64,000 bases of DNA from Kordiimonas sp. SCSIO 12610. GTDB taxonomy: Bacteria > Pseudomonadota > Alphaproteobacteria > Sphingomonadales > Kordiimonadaceae. The notes beneath the pieces were generated by a model. The model saw nothing but the letters and a program-made list of their open reading frames with translations. It ran no database searches and was not told the origin of the DNA. Position 1 is the first letter of the stretch. Every line of letters begins with the position of its first letter. Both the position numbers and the translations under genes were made by a program. Positions 1 to 7,598 of the stretch are shown one piece after another. Location: contig NZ_CP073747.1 in assembly GCF_024398015.1 (NCBI RefSeq), forward strand, positions 2,180,501 to 2,244,500, read 5' to 3'.

Positions 1-155
1 GTCATCTAAACTGCCCGTTATCTCAAATTTTTTATTAAGTTGACTTTTCTCAGTTTTCTGAGTTTGGCGTTATATAGTATCTTCACAGCACGAGTACAAG
101 AGCGAATGGTGCATTGTAAGATAACTTTAAGATGAAGTCTTGAGGTCAAGCTGGG

Positions 156-578
156 TTACATACCCAATTTGGCAAGCTCAACCTCTGCGCGCAATTCGAT
201 TTCCTCAAGTATTTCATTGAGTTGCTGATCGCCCTGAGTAGCTTTTTGATTTCGTGCCAAGCTGGCAAGTGAGCGAAGATTTGCCACTGGTATTGCACCC
301 AAAAGCAATCCTTTGCGCACCTCTTCCAGAAGATCGAGCATTTCATTTGCTCTATTCAGTCCTTTTGATCGACCACCTGACACAGAATCAGGTGCTTCCT
401 GAAGTGATAGTAATGCATCAACAGTAGCAAGTGGGCTTGGGCCGCCAACATTGCTCGCCTGCCCTGTATCCTGAGGCCCTGAGAGCGCACTTGAAAAAGC
501 TGCACCATCACTGGCCTGCTTCGCACCTGTTTTTTTAATTGTTTTGGACGTTACCCGCCCCGAGCCTGTAATTTTCAT
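156..578 (-). CDS. fliX: FliX, flagellar assembly regulator
   Basis: 140 residues, the usual FliX size. The N-terminal half is low-complexity (Gly/Ser/Ala). The C-terminal half, about residues 75-138, is a helical block (NEMLDLLEEVRKGLLLGAI, then a Glu-rich helix) typical of the family. In Caulobacter, FliX couples completion of the early basal body to sigma-54 transcription by acting on the activator FlbD. The gene is divergent from flgI, the same layout as in Caulobacter, and four sigma-54 promoters lie in the next 6 kb, which fits this role. Its own promoter was not recognised. The function is family knowledge; the context is seen directly. Confidence 0.88.
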   Translation of the reverse strand: MKITGSGRVTSKTIKKTGAKQASDGAAFSSALSGPQDTGQASNVGGPSPLATVDALLSLQEAPDSVSGGRSKGLNRANEMLDLLEEVRKGLLLGAIPVANLRSLASLARNQKATQGDQQLNEILEEIELRAEVELAKLGM

Positions 579-608
579 AATGCCAATTTAATTCGATAAT
601 TCTTGTTC

Positions 609-621
609 GGCAAGCCTTGCT
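609..621. promoter_or_regulatory. Enhancer-like dyad upstream of flgI sigma-54 promoter
   Basis: GGCAAGCCTTGCT is an inverted repeat (GCAAG-C-CTTGC) centred about 95 bp upstream of the -24 element at 705. Related GGCAR-N3-YTGC dyads sit upstream of the three flagellin promoters. By analogy with Caulobacter ftr sites this could bind an FlbD-like activator; that is inference. Confidence 0.45.
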
Positions 622-704
622 GGGTATTTAAGGAAAATAATACCCATAAGGTATCGCACCTCAATTTTATTGATTAAATACAATAACTTATATGCAGCAA
701 AAAA

Positions 705-720
705 TGGCATGAATTTCGCT
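705..720 (+). promoter_or_regulatory. Sigma-54 promoter of flgI
   Basis: TGGCATGAATTTCGCT matches the -24/-12 consensus, with GG at 706-707 and GC at 718-719 separated by exactly 10 bases. The predicted transcript would start near 731, which leaves a proper leader for the ATG at 769 but almost none for the ATG at 745. Confidence 0.7.
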
Positions 721-768
721 TTATCTGAATTGAAATAATTCCATATGAAAATAAAGGGAAAAAACGCC

Positions 769-1917
769 ATGAAAACACTCAAGCAAGACAAGATTGTCAC
801 GCAGAATGTTAGCATGTTTATTATCGCGCTTATTGTAGCCGTCGTTTTTGCCCTTTTGACACCCTCCAGCTTACTTGCATCATCACGCATCAAAGACATT
901 ACATCTGTCGAAGGCGTAAGAGAGAACCAACTGGTCGGTTACGGATTAGTCGTTGGCCTAAACGGCACAGGAGATACTTTCCAGAACGTCCCCCATACTG
1001 AGCAAAGCCTTGTTGCTATGCTTGAGCGTTTCGGCACTAACATTAACGGCGAACAACTAAGGCCTGAAAATGTTGCAACCGTGATTGTAACTGCTGATTT
1101 ACCAGCCTTTGCACGCCCAGGAACACGCATTGATGTCTCTGTTAGTTCAATTGGTGATGCGGATGACCTTAGGGGTGGTACCCTTGTTGTGACACCGCTA
1201 CAAGGTGCGAACGGCGAAGTTTATGCGGTAGCTCAGGGAACTGTTGCAGTTGCAGGATTTAACGTCCAAGGCGCAGCAGCACAGATTGTTCAAGGCGTTC
1301 CAACCAGTGGCCGCATTGCAAACGGCGCGATCATTGAAAATGAAGTAAATTTTGAACTCGCGAACCTATCATCCGTAAAACTATCGCTGCACAATCCTGA
1401 TTTCACAACAGCCAAAAGAATTGCTGCTGCCATCAACCAGCACCTTGGCAGCACGCTTTCAATTGCCCTTGACCCATCAACAGTAAGAATTAGCCGACCT
1501 GTTGGCTATAAATTACCGATGTTTAATCTTTTACAGGAAATTGAGCTTTTGGAAGTTGAACCCGACCAACGAGCACGCGTTTTAATTGATGAGCGCACAG
1601 GCATCATCGTTATGGGCAATCAGGTACGGATCAACCCCGTTGCGATCGCACAAGGTAACCTGGTAATTAATATTCAGGAAGGTGCTCAGGTTTCACAGCC
1701 AAATGCCCTCGCTGAAGGGGATACAGTTGCCGTACCGCAGACAGATATTTCAATTGAAGAAGTTGGTACAGAACTTCGCCTACTCCCCGACGCTGTTACA
1801 CTGCGTGAACTGGTTGATGGCCTCAATGCGCTTGGTGTGTCACCGCGAGACATGATTTCTATCCTGCAAGCCATAAAGGCGGCCGGCGCCATGCAAGCCG
1901 AAATCGAGGTGATATAA
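769..1917 (+). CDS. flgI: Flagellar P-ring protein FlgI
   Basis: FlgI forms the periplasmic P ring around the flagellar rod. The protein has an N-terminal hydrophobic export signal (about residues 14-38, ending LLASS) followed by family hallmarks: RIKDITSVEGVRENQLVGYG, VVGLNGTGD and a C-terminal LVDGLNALGVSPRDMISILQ block. I chose ATG 769 (382 residues) because AAAGGG lies 10 bases upstream and the sigma-54 start would be near 731. An in-frame ATG at 745 lacks a ribosome site. It heads a compact operon with the rod-binding protein two bases downstream and two small unknown genes after it. Confidence 0.95.
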   Translation: MKTLKQDKIVTQNVSMFIIALIVAVVFALLTPSSLLASSRIKDITSVEGVRENQLVGYGLVVGLNGTGDTFQNVPHTEQSLVAMLERFGTNINGEQLRPENVATVIVTADLPAFARPGTRIDVSVSSIGDADDLRGGTLVVTPLQGANGEVYAVAQGTVAVAGFNVQGAAAQIVQGVPTSGRIANGAIIENEVNFELANLSSVKLSLHNPDFTTAKRIAAAINQHLGSTLSIALDPSTVRISRPVGYKLPMFNLLQEIELLEVEPDQRARVLIDERTGIIVMGNQVRINPVAIAQGNLVINIQEGAQVSQPNALAEGDTVAVPQTDISIEEVGTELRLLPDAVTLRELVDGLNALGVSPRDMISILQAIKAAGAMQAEIEVI

Positions 1918-1919
1918 TC

Positions 1920-2372
1920 ATGACGTTTCAATCACTAGATATATCAAGCGGTGCGAGCCAGCTATTTGCAAACGGGAACATCCAGTCCCAAGCATCAAAA
2001 TTATCAGCAGCACGGGCTAATATTGAGCTAGCAAAAACAAACGGCGAAAGTGAAAAAGCAGCCCGCGCAGCAGCCGAGCAGTTTGAAGCTGTTTTTATTT
2101 CACAATTTCTCTCTCCAATTTTTGAAACGCTTCCAACCGATGGCCCTTTTGGTGGCGGCCACGCTGAGAGTGTTTACCGCGGTTTTATGGTTGAAGAACT
2201 TGGCAAATCCATTGCTAAAAACGGTGGATTTGGAATAGCGGACACAGTCTACAAAGAAATTTTACGCCTACAAACCGACGGTGATGCAGCAATAGCACAG
2301 CCATCACAATCAAATGCGTCTGTCGCATATCAAAATGCCAATAAATTACAGGAGGTATCCAATGCCGCTTGA
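1920..2372 (+). CDS. FlgJ-type rod-binding protein (Chel-like)
   Basis: 150 residues. Residues about 47-115 (AAEQFEAVFISQFLSPIFE, GGGHAESVYRGFMVEELGK, GGFGIADTVYKEIL) match the rod-binding N-terminal domain of FlgJ. The muramidase domain of enterobacterial FlgJ is absent, as in alphaproteobacterial Chel proteins encoded beside flgI. It probably acts as a cap or scaffold for rod assembly in the periplasm. It starts two bases after the flgI stop, so it should be translated from the same message. The next gene starts inside its 3' end. Confidence 0.85.
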   Translation: MTFQSLDISSGASQLFANGNIQSQASKLSAARANIELAKTNGESEKAARAAAEQFEAVFISQFLSPIFETLPTDGPFGGGHAESVYRGFMVEELGKSIAKNGGFGIADTVYKEILRLQTDGDAAIAQPSQSNASVAYQNANKLQEVSNAA

Positions 2373-2838
2373 TGCACACCCGAGTGAACTTCATAATAAC
2401 GCGCCGATTATCACGGGCCCTGGTGAAAAGCTTGTAAAAATTACTTTGGCACTGACAGATTTAATCAAAAGAGAAACCTCGTTTCTGAAAGCGCACCGTA
2501 ACAAGGATGCCCAGGCCCTTCACGGTGAGAAAAGCCGTTTGATGGCCGAATACCGTGATACATTGAATAATCTTCAGGTTAATGAGCACTTATTAGGGTC
2601 AAAAGATTCACGCGAGCGCAAATATATAAAGTCCATCACCGAGCCTTTCCGCGAAGCGCTTAGGGAACATGCCAGAATTGTTCTCAGGATGAAGGCCGTT
2701 ACCGAAGGATTGATTAAAAGTGTTGGCGAAGAAGTGAGCAAGAGGAATCCGTCTGTGACCGGGTACAATAAAACCGCTGCATTTGCAGTTCCGCAAAACC
2801 AGCGGCCAACATCACTAAGCCTTAATCAGGTTATATAA
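2362..2838 (+). CDS. Small flagellar protein, possibly FlgN/FlbY-like
   Basis: 158 residues, largely helical. An in-frame ATG exists at 2314, but ATG 2362 has a strong AGGAGG at 2350-2355 and overlaps the preceding stop, so it is preferred. The central part (about 25-125) has long charged helices with Leu spacing, resembling export chaperones of the FlgN type. In Caulobacter the third gene after flgI and chel, flbY, has a similar size and place. No specific motif proves the function; the assignment rests on position and helical character. Confidence 0.6.
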   Translation: MPLDAHPSELHNNAPIITGPGEKLVKITLALTDLIKRETSFLKAHRNKDAQALHGEKSRLMAEYRDTLNNLQVNEHLLGSKDSRERKYIKSITEPFREALREHARIVLRMKAVTEGLIKSVGEEVSKRNPSVTGYNKTAAFAVPQNQRPTSLSLNQVI

Positions 2839-2841
2839 ATC

Positions 2842-3168
2842 ATGGCTACTGTTGGCACCGCGTTGGCGCCTTCCCTACTCCAGCCAGCGCTGCCAGCATC
2901 TAATATTTCAAATACAATTGGTTCGCAACAGATCGCAAATAATTTTGCTGCTTTGTTACAGGCCAAACTGAAAGCAAATAACCTATCGCTTCCAATTGCC
3001 GCGCGCACTCCAACGTCAACCAGTGGCACAGCCAATTTATCACCGACACTCTCTCAAAATCAGCTTATGTCAATTACTATCATGAATAGTAGTATGAACG
3101 GCACAAACAATGCCGCGAAAACAAGTGATAAAAAGAAACCTCACGGTAAAACTCACTCCCGTAAATAA
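2842..3168 (+). CDS. Hypothetical protein at end of flgI operon
   Basis: 108 residues, rich in Ser, Thr, Asn and Ala, with a strongly basic tail (KKKPHGKTHSRK). No signal peptide, membrane segment or known domain was recognised. It starts three bases after the previous stop and ends the cluster before the first flagellin promoter, so it is probably co-transcribed with flgI. It could be a fast-evolving flagellar accessory protein; it may also be a poorly constrained frame. The ribosome site is weak. Confidence 0.45.
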   Translation: MATVGTALAPSLLQPALPASNISNTIGSQQIANNFAALLQAKLKANNLSLPIAARTPTSTSGTANLSPTLSQNQLMSITIMNSSMNGTNNAAKTSDKKKPHGKTHSRK

Positions 3169-3207
3169 TTACGCCTCGGGCAATTATTCATTCTACATTC
3201 AGAATAC

Positions 3208-3245
3208 GGCAAAAGATTCCTCCATCCATATCGGCAGAATCTGCA
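3208..3245. promoter_or_regulatory. Two enhancer-like elements upstream of first flagellin
   Basis: GGCAAAAGATTCC at 3208-3220 followed by TCCATC, and the dyad GGCAGAATCTGCA at 3233-3245 (GCAGA-A-TCTGC). Both recur in related form upstream of the other two flagellin genes. They lie about 115-155 bp upstream of the -24 box, a usual distance for an activator of sigma-54 polymerase. Confidence 0.45.
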
Positions 3246-3361
3246 ACAACCCTAAATCAGCTAATTCAATGATTCCGAGGAAAGATAAATATCGTTCAAT
3301 ATCTTTAATAGATATTTTATTTTTTATTTATATTTCAAATACTTGACAATAAAAAACAAAC

Positions 3362-3377
3362 TGGCACACCCTTTGCT
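3362..3377 (+). promoter_or_regulatory. Sigma-54 promoter of first flagellin
   Basis: TGGCACACCCTTTGCT is an almost perfect -24/-12 promoter (TGGCAC-N5-TTGCT; GG-N10-GC). It is 61 bases upstream of the flagellin ATG at 3438. Confidence 0.85.
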
Positions 3378-3437
3378 TAATACAGATCAAAGGCTCGAAA
3401 TGAGCTAAAATTGATTGTGAAAGAAAGGAGAGGTAAA

Positions 3438-4265
3438 ATGGCCTTTTCAGTTAATGTAAACGAACCAGCGTTACTTGCACTTCGCGCTTTAACAAACACG
3501 AATAATGATCTTTCCACAACACAGGAGAGGATCAGTACAGGGCTTGAAATTGGGTCCGCACGGGACAACGCAGCGATCTTCTCAATCGCGCAACAGTTGC
3601 GCGGCGATGTCCGTGGTTTGAACGCTGTCAGACAATCGCTTGATCGCGGCATTTCCACAATTGATGTAGCCCTTGCAGCCTCAACAGCAATTTCCGATCT
3701 TCTCTTGGAGTTAAAAGAACGTGCCGTGGCAGCCGCCGATGCCGGCCTCGATCAAACAAGTCGGGATGCTCTTTCAACAGACTTTGTCACACTGCGTGAT
3801 CAAATTTCTCAAATTGTAGCAAATGCAGAATTCAATGGCTCAAATCTGATTGATGCGGGCACCGACCAAATTGTCGCCATCACAAACGCCGACGCAACAC
3901 AAACATTAAACATTGCTCACGAGAACCTTACACTTGGTGGCGGTGTTATTGATATTGGTCCAGCACAGGATATCGATACTCAGGCTGAGGCAGCAGCTGC
4001 CGTTACTGATATCAATAATTCCATCGACCAACTTAATGAAGTTCTAACACGCTTCGGAGCAGGTGCTACCGCATTGGAGCAAAGCCGGACATTTAACGAG
4101 CAGCTTCAGGATGTTGTTGAAGTCGGTATTGGTAACCTCGTTGACGCTGATCTCGCTCAAGAAAGTGCAAATCTACAAGCACTACAGGTTCGCCAGCAGC
4201 TTGGCCTTCAGTCACTTTCGATTGCCAACCAGGCACCACAAGCAATTCTATCTCTATTCCAGTAA
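3438..4265 (+). CDS. Flagellin (divergent paralogue)
   Basis: 275 residues and the filament subunit family. The N-terminal D0/D1 helices (about 1-140: MAFSVNVNEPALLALRAL, then TTQERISTGLEIGSARDNAA) and C-terminal D1/D0 helices (about 190-275, ending SLSIANQAPQAILSLFQ) are conserved, with only a short variable centre. I chose ATG 3438 because AAAGGAGAGG lies just upstream; an in-frame ATG at 3411 lacks one. It is clearly more diverged than the two later flagellins, which are near twins, so it may form a distinct filament segment. It has its own sigma-54 promoter and a terminator hairpin. Confidence 0.95.
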   Translation: MAFSVNVNEPALLALRALTNTNNDLSTTQERISTGLEIGSARDNAAIFSIAQQLRGDVRGLNAVRQSLDRGISTIDVALAASTAISDLLLELKERAVAAADAGLDQTSRDALSTDFVTLRDQISQIVANAEFNGSNLIDAGTDQIVAITNADATQTLNIAHENLTLGGGVIDIGPAQDIDTQAEAAAAVTDINNSIDQLNEVLTRFGAGATALEQSRTFNEQLQDVVEVGIGNLVDADLAQESANLQALQVRQQLGLQSLSIANQAPQAILSLFQ

Positions 4266-4273
4266 TAGTATCG

Positions 4274-4298
4274 AGCCAAGCTTAAAAGCTTGGCTTTT
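4274..4298 (+). terminator. Terminator after first flagellin
   Basis: A perfect 10-bp stem, AGCCAAGCTT / AAGCTTGGCT (4274-4283 with 4286-4295), with a short loop followed by a brief T run, 9 bases after the stop codon. Confidence 0.7.
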
Positions 4299-4411
4299 AC
4301 TGTTGTATCTACTAATTATATCATTTGATATTTCGAGGGTAAAACTCACGAGTTGAAACACAGTCTTTATTGTCGGTTAAAGAATTAATCCGCCCATGAC
4401 AGGAGGTCATT

Positions 4412-4807
4412 ATGGCATTAAAACTATCGTTAAAACCTAATGAGAAACTTATCCTGAATGGAGCGGTGATTGCCAATGCAGACCGCAGAGCAACCTTAAT
4501 TGTTCACAACAAAGCCTCTATACTTCGCGAAAAAGATATCATGAAGGAAGAAGATGTAAATTCACCTGCAAAACGCATCTACTTTCCTATCATGCTAATG
4601 TATATGGACGGCTTCCAAAGTAAATATTACGATGAATTTGCCCTTCGCATGACCGAATTTATGAGCGTGATTTCAACCCCTGAAGCCATAGCTGACTGTG
4701 TTAAAGTTAGCAAAGATGTGATGGATAAAAACTTTTATAAAGCTCTTGTTAACTGTAGAAAGCTTATAAAGTTCGAAGCAGAGCGAATGGGACAGCTCGA
4801 AAGTTAA
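4412..4807 (+). CDS. flbT: FlbT, flagellin mRNA regulator
   Basis: 131 residues, the standard FlbT length. It begins MALKLSLKPNEKLILNGAVI and has the conserved RIYFPIMLMYMDG segment (about 54-68). In Caulobacter, FlbT binds the 5' leader of flagellin mRNA and destabilises it when filament assembly is blocked; FlaF has a partner role. AGGAGG precedes the start. It is placed between flagellin genes and is followed by flaF 19 bases later. No sigma-54 box was found in the 110 bases upstream, so its promoter is unidentified. Confidence 0.92.
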   Translation: MALKLSLKPNEKLILNGAVIANADRRATLIVHNKASILREKDIMKEEDVNSPAKRIYFPIMLMYMDGFQSKYYDEFALRMTEFMSVISTPEAIADCVKVSKDVMDKNFYKALVNCRKLIKFEAERMGQLES

Positions 4808-4826
4808 GGCAATATAGAGCATAGAC

Positions 4827-5240
4827 ATGTCGTATCAGGCGTATCAAAAAACACAGCAAGCCTCAGAAACTCCTAGCCAGGTTGAATACCGACTATTGGC
4901 TAAGGTTACGACTGCCCTGATGGATGCGGAAAAGCTTCATCATATGGATCAGGCAGCTGTTAAAGCACTCGATTGGAATCGAAGGGTTTGGTCCACACTG
5001 GCCACTGATTGCGCAATAGAGGGTAATCAACTTCCTAAAGAAATTCGTGCCGGTATTATTTCCCTTTCTATTTGGGTTTCCAAACATACAACCGGCGTTA
5101 TCCGGGGTAAGATGCAAATTGCCCCCCTGATAAGTGTGAATAAATCAATCATGGCCGGTCTTGCTAAACAAGCTGAACTTCAGCAACAAGCAGCGGCCAA
5201 CTCACAACAAACCATCACTCAAACTGACACCTCTTTATAA
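4827..5240 (+). CDS. flaF: FlaF, flagellin synthesis regulator
   Basis: 137 residues. It begins MSYQAYQKTQQASETPSQVE and contains the family core ALDWNRRVWSTLATDCA, then LPKEIRAGIISLSIWVSKHT (about 50-95). FlaF works with FlbT in post-transcriptional control and secretion of flagellins in Alphaproteobacteria. The Gln/Ala/Thr-rich tail after about residue 112 is variable. The ribosome site is weak, which suggests translational coupling to flbT. Confidence 0.92.
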   Translation: MSYQAYQKTQQASETPSQVEYRLLAKVTTALMDAEKLHHMDQAAVKALDWNRRVWSTLATDCAIEGNQLPKEIRAGIISLSIWVSKHTTGVIRGKMQIAPLISVNKSIMAGLAKQAELQQQAAANSQQTITQTDTSL

Positions 5241-5252
5241 GCAATCGCAAAA

Positions 5253-5302
5253 GCCTGCATCAGCAGGCAAACAGTTGCATACCACCGGTAGCAAGCAATT
5301 CC
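5253..5302. promoter_or_regulatory. Hairpin and enhancer-like elements upstream of second flagellin
   Basis: GCCTGC-ATCA-GCAGGC (5253-5268) is a small stem-loop just after flaF without a T run. It overlaps the element GGCAAACAGTTGCA (5266-5279), a GCAA/TTGC dyad. AGCAAGCAATTCC with CTCCATC follows at 5290. These match the paired elements upstream of the other flagellins and lie about 95-145 bp upstream of the -24 box. Confidence 0.4.
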
Positions 5303-5395
5303 TCCATCACAAACCGCAACTCTCCAAACAATCAAATTTAAACCTTGCAAAATTTAGCTAAACAAAGGGATTTAGCGGCTCAAATTCCGGAATAT

Positions 5396-5411
5396 TGGCA
5401 CGATATCTGCT
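5396..5411 (+). promoter_or_regulatory. Sigma-54 promoter of second flagellin
   Basis: TGGCACGATATCTGCT fits the -24/-12 pattern with GG at 5397-5398 and GC at 5409-5410 (N10). It is 110 bases upstream of the ATG, leaving a long leader that could be the FlbT target. Confidence 0.8.
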
Positions 5412-5520
5412 TATAAAAAGCCAGGAGTAAAAAGCTCCACATAAACAGAAGCAGATAGCTTCTAATGTGTAACCTTATCAGCGCAAAATGCTCTGAATAT
5501 TCTCAGAATGGAGATTTAAT

Positions 5521-6348
5521 ATGGCTTTTTCAGTTAACACAAACGCACAGGCTTTTATTGCATTGCAAAACCTTAACACAACAAATTCAGCACTTGCTAC
5601 AACTCAAAACCGCGTTAGCACAGGTCTTGAGGTTGCTGGTGCTGAAGATAGTGCGGCTCGCTTCACTATCGCACAAGGTTTGCGTGCCGATGTTGCTGGT
5701 TTAAATTCAGTATCGGGCTCGTTAAGCAACGCCAGTTCCGCACTTGATGTTGCTCTTTCAGCTACTGAAGCAATTTCTGATATCCTTATCGACCTTGAAG
5801 AATTAGCTGTTACCGCATCTGATGACGGACTTGACGCAGATTCACGTACCGCTCTTAATGCGCAGTTCGGTGAACTAGTTGGTCAGATATCATCTATCGT
5901 TTCAAGCGCTGAATTTAACGGCACTAATATTATCAGTGCCACTCCAGACAACATCACAGCTTTAACTAGCCCTACGCCAGGAGCTGCAACGATCTCCATC
6001 AATGGCGTAGACCTGGCCGCTCAAGCAGCAAACTTGGCTGCTGAAAACCTACTGGGGGCAAACGGCGATAATGCTGATTCAGCAATTACTGTCATTACAG
6101 CTGCCACTACAGCAGTTAATGGTGCCTTAGGCTCTTTTGGTGCGGGTGCTAATCGTCTTTCCATTCAAGCAGAATTCACACAAAGTCTTTCCGATACTAT
6201 TGAAGTTGGTATTGGCAACCTTGTAGATGCTGATCTTGCACAAGAATCTGCAAACTTGCAGGCCTTGCAGGTACAACAACAGCTTGGACTATCGGCGCTT
6301 TCAATCGCCAATCAGGCCCCAAGTGCAATTCTGTCACTGTTTGGATAA
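5521..6348 (+). CDS. Flagellin (twin A)
   Basis: 275 residues, with the N-terminal helix MAFSVNTNAQAFIALQNLN, then NRVSTGLEVAGAEDSAARF, and a C-terminal SALSIANQAPSAILSLFG. The central domain is short and Ala/Gly rich. It is a near twin of the flagellin at 6678, with long shared tracts, and has its own sigma-54 promoter, a GGAGAT ribosome site and a terminator. It is a filament subunit exported by the flagellar type III system. Confidence 0.96.
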   Translation: MAFSVNTNAQAFIALQNLNTTNSALATTQNRVSTGLEVAGAEDSAARFTIAQGLRADVAGLNSVSGSLSNASSALDVALSATEAISDILIDLEELAVTASDDGLDADSRTALNAQFGELVGQISSIVSSAEFNGTNIISATPDNITALTSPTPGAATISINGVDLAAQAANLAAENLLGANGDNADSAITVITAATTAVNGALGSFGAGANRLSIQAEFTQSLSDTIEVGIGNLVDADLAQESANLQALQVQQQLGLSALSIANQAPSAILSLFG

Positions 6349-6376
6349 ACTCAAACAAAGTCAAGAACTCTATAAA

Positions 6377-6402
6377 AAGGGGCTTACGAGCCTCTTTTTT
6401 TT
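6377..6402 (+). terminator. Terminator after second flagellin
   Basis: GGGGCT-TACG-AGCCTC stem (one G-T pair) followed by eight T residues, 30 bases after the stop codon. Confidence 0.85.
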
Positions 6403-6425
6403 AAATAAACACTGTAATTTATACA

Positions 6426-6499
6426 GGCAAAATATTCCCTCTATTCTTACATTTGGCACAAAGAACTAGAAACTTAATGCCTATGCGGCAAATTTTGCC
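6426..6499. promoter_or_regulatory. Enhancer-like elements upstream of third flagellin
   Basis: GGCAAAATATTCC at 6426-6438 followed by CTCTATT, and the dyad GGCAAATTTTGCC at 6487-6499 (GGCAAA-T-TTTGCC). The dyad is about 95 bp upstream of the -24 element, and both elements parallel those before the first flagellin. A TTGGCACAAAGAAC tract at 6451 resembles a -24 box but lacks a -12. Confidence 0.45.
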
Positions 6500-6586
6500 T
6501 AGAAAAAGCTCAAAATTATCTAAAATTTTATTTATTATTATTATTTTAAATCAATAACTTAATGATTTTTTATGGAAATTTTCATT

Positions 6587-6602
6587 TGGCACAAGGATTG
6601 CA
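6587..6602 (+). promoter_or_regulatory. Sigma-54 promoter of third flagellin
   Basis: TGGCACAAGGATTGCA is a consensus -24/-12 promoter with GG at 6588-6589 and GC at 6600-6601, 76 bases upstream of the ATG. Confidence 0.88.
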
Positions 6603-6677
6603 GAAATCCTCCCAGAGACAAAAGGTCTCAAAAGGCAAAATGCCTTAGTATAGTAACTCCAAAAAGGAGAAAGCAAA

Positions 6678-7502
6678 ATGGCTTTTTCAGTAAATACTAA
6701 TGCAGGTGCGTTCGTTGCTCTGCAAAACCTTAATGCAACAAACACAGCCCTCGCAACAACTCAAAATCGTGTTAGTACTGGTCTTGAAGTATCAGGCGCA
6801 CAAGATAGTGCCGCCCGTTTTACGATTGCGCAGGGTTTGCGTGGTGATGTTGCAGGTTTGAATGCTGTATCTGGCTCTTTGAGCAATGCAAGCTCTGCCT
6901 TATCTGTTGGACTGTCAGCTACAGAAGCTATTTCTGATATTCTTATTGACCTTGAAGAATTAGCTGTTACCGCATCTGATGATGGACTTGATGCTGCATC
7001 ACGTGACGCGCTTGACGCTCAATTTGGCGAGCTAGTCGGCCAGATTTCATCTATCGTATCAAGTGCTGAATTCAATGGTACTAATATTATCAGTGCTACA
7101 CCTGATAATATTACTGCTTTAACAAGCCCAACACCTGGTGCAGCAACAATTTCCATTAACGGCGTAGATCTGGAAGCCCAAGCAACTGCACTTGCAGCTG
7201 TTGGACTGACCGGTGCCAATGGTGATAATGCTGATGCTGCGATTACAGCAATCACAGCTGCAACTACCGCAGTAAATGGCGCTCTCGGATCTTTCGGTGC
7301 TGGTGCAAACCGGTTGGAAATTCAGGCAGAGTTTACTCAAAGTCTGTCAGATACTATCGAAGTTGGTATTGGTAACCTTGTTGATGCAGACCTCGCGCAA
7401 GAATCTGCAAACTTGCAGGCCTTGCAGGTACAACAGCAGCTTGGCCTATCGGCGCTTTCTATCGCCAATCAGGCTCCTGGTGCTGTCTTGTCACTATTCT
7501 AA
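6678..7502 (+). CDS. Flagellin (twin B)
   Basis: 274 residues and the same architecture as twin A. It begins MAFSVNTNAGAFVALQNLN and ends LSIANQAPGAVLSLF. The central region (about 90-190) is almost identical to twin A in protein, while flanking codons differ, a patchy pattern that suggests gene conversion. It has a strong AAAAAGGAG ribosome site and its own sigma-54 promoter. A UUCG-capped hairpin lies just downstream, before flaG. Confidence 0.96.
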   Translation: MAFSVNTNAGAFVALQNLNATNTALATTQNRVSTGLEVSGAQDSAARFTIAQGLRGDVAGLNAVSGSLSNASSALSVGLSATEAISDILIDLEELAVTASDDGLDAASRDALDAQFGELVGQISSIVSSAEFNGTNIISATPDNITALTSPTPGAATISINGVDLEAQATALAAVGLTGANGDNADAAITAITAATTAVNGALGSFGAGANRLEIQAEFTQSLSDTIEVGIGNLVDADLAQESANLQALQVQQQLGLSALSIANQAPGAVLSLF

Positions 7503-7520
7503 GATTAGTCGCAAAGCTTC

Positions 7521-7546
7521 GATTAAGCTGGTTCGCCAGCTTAATC
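7521..7546 (+). terminator. UUCG-capped hairpin between flagellin and flaG
   Basis: GATTAAGCTGG-TTCG-CCAGCTTAATC is a perfect 11-bp stem with a UUCG tetraloop, 19 bases after the flagellin stop. There is no T run, so it is more likely a 3'-end stabiliser or partial terminator that keeps flagellin message abundant relative to flaG. Confidence 0.6.
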
Positions 7547-7598
7547 AGCCTTCTAAGACAGAATAGTAACAAGAAAGGAGTTATGTCGGAGTATAGAC

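Noticed and set aside
1-155. Left-edge sequence with CTCAG-TTTT-CTGAG hairpin and a TTGACT box
   Set aside because: The stem is 5 bp and the possible -10 is too far from TTGACT; no gene can be tied to it.
588-899. 103-residue open frame on the minus strand with hydrophobic stretches
   Set aside because: It is antisense to the start of flgI and covers the sigma-54 promoter and dyad; no ribosome site.
4299-4411. Sigma-54 promoter for flbT
   Set aside because: No GG-N10-GC box could be found in this interval.
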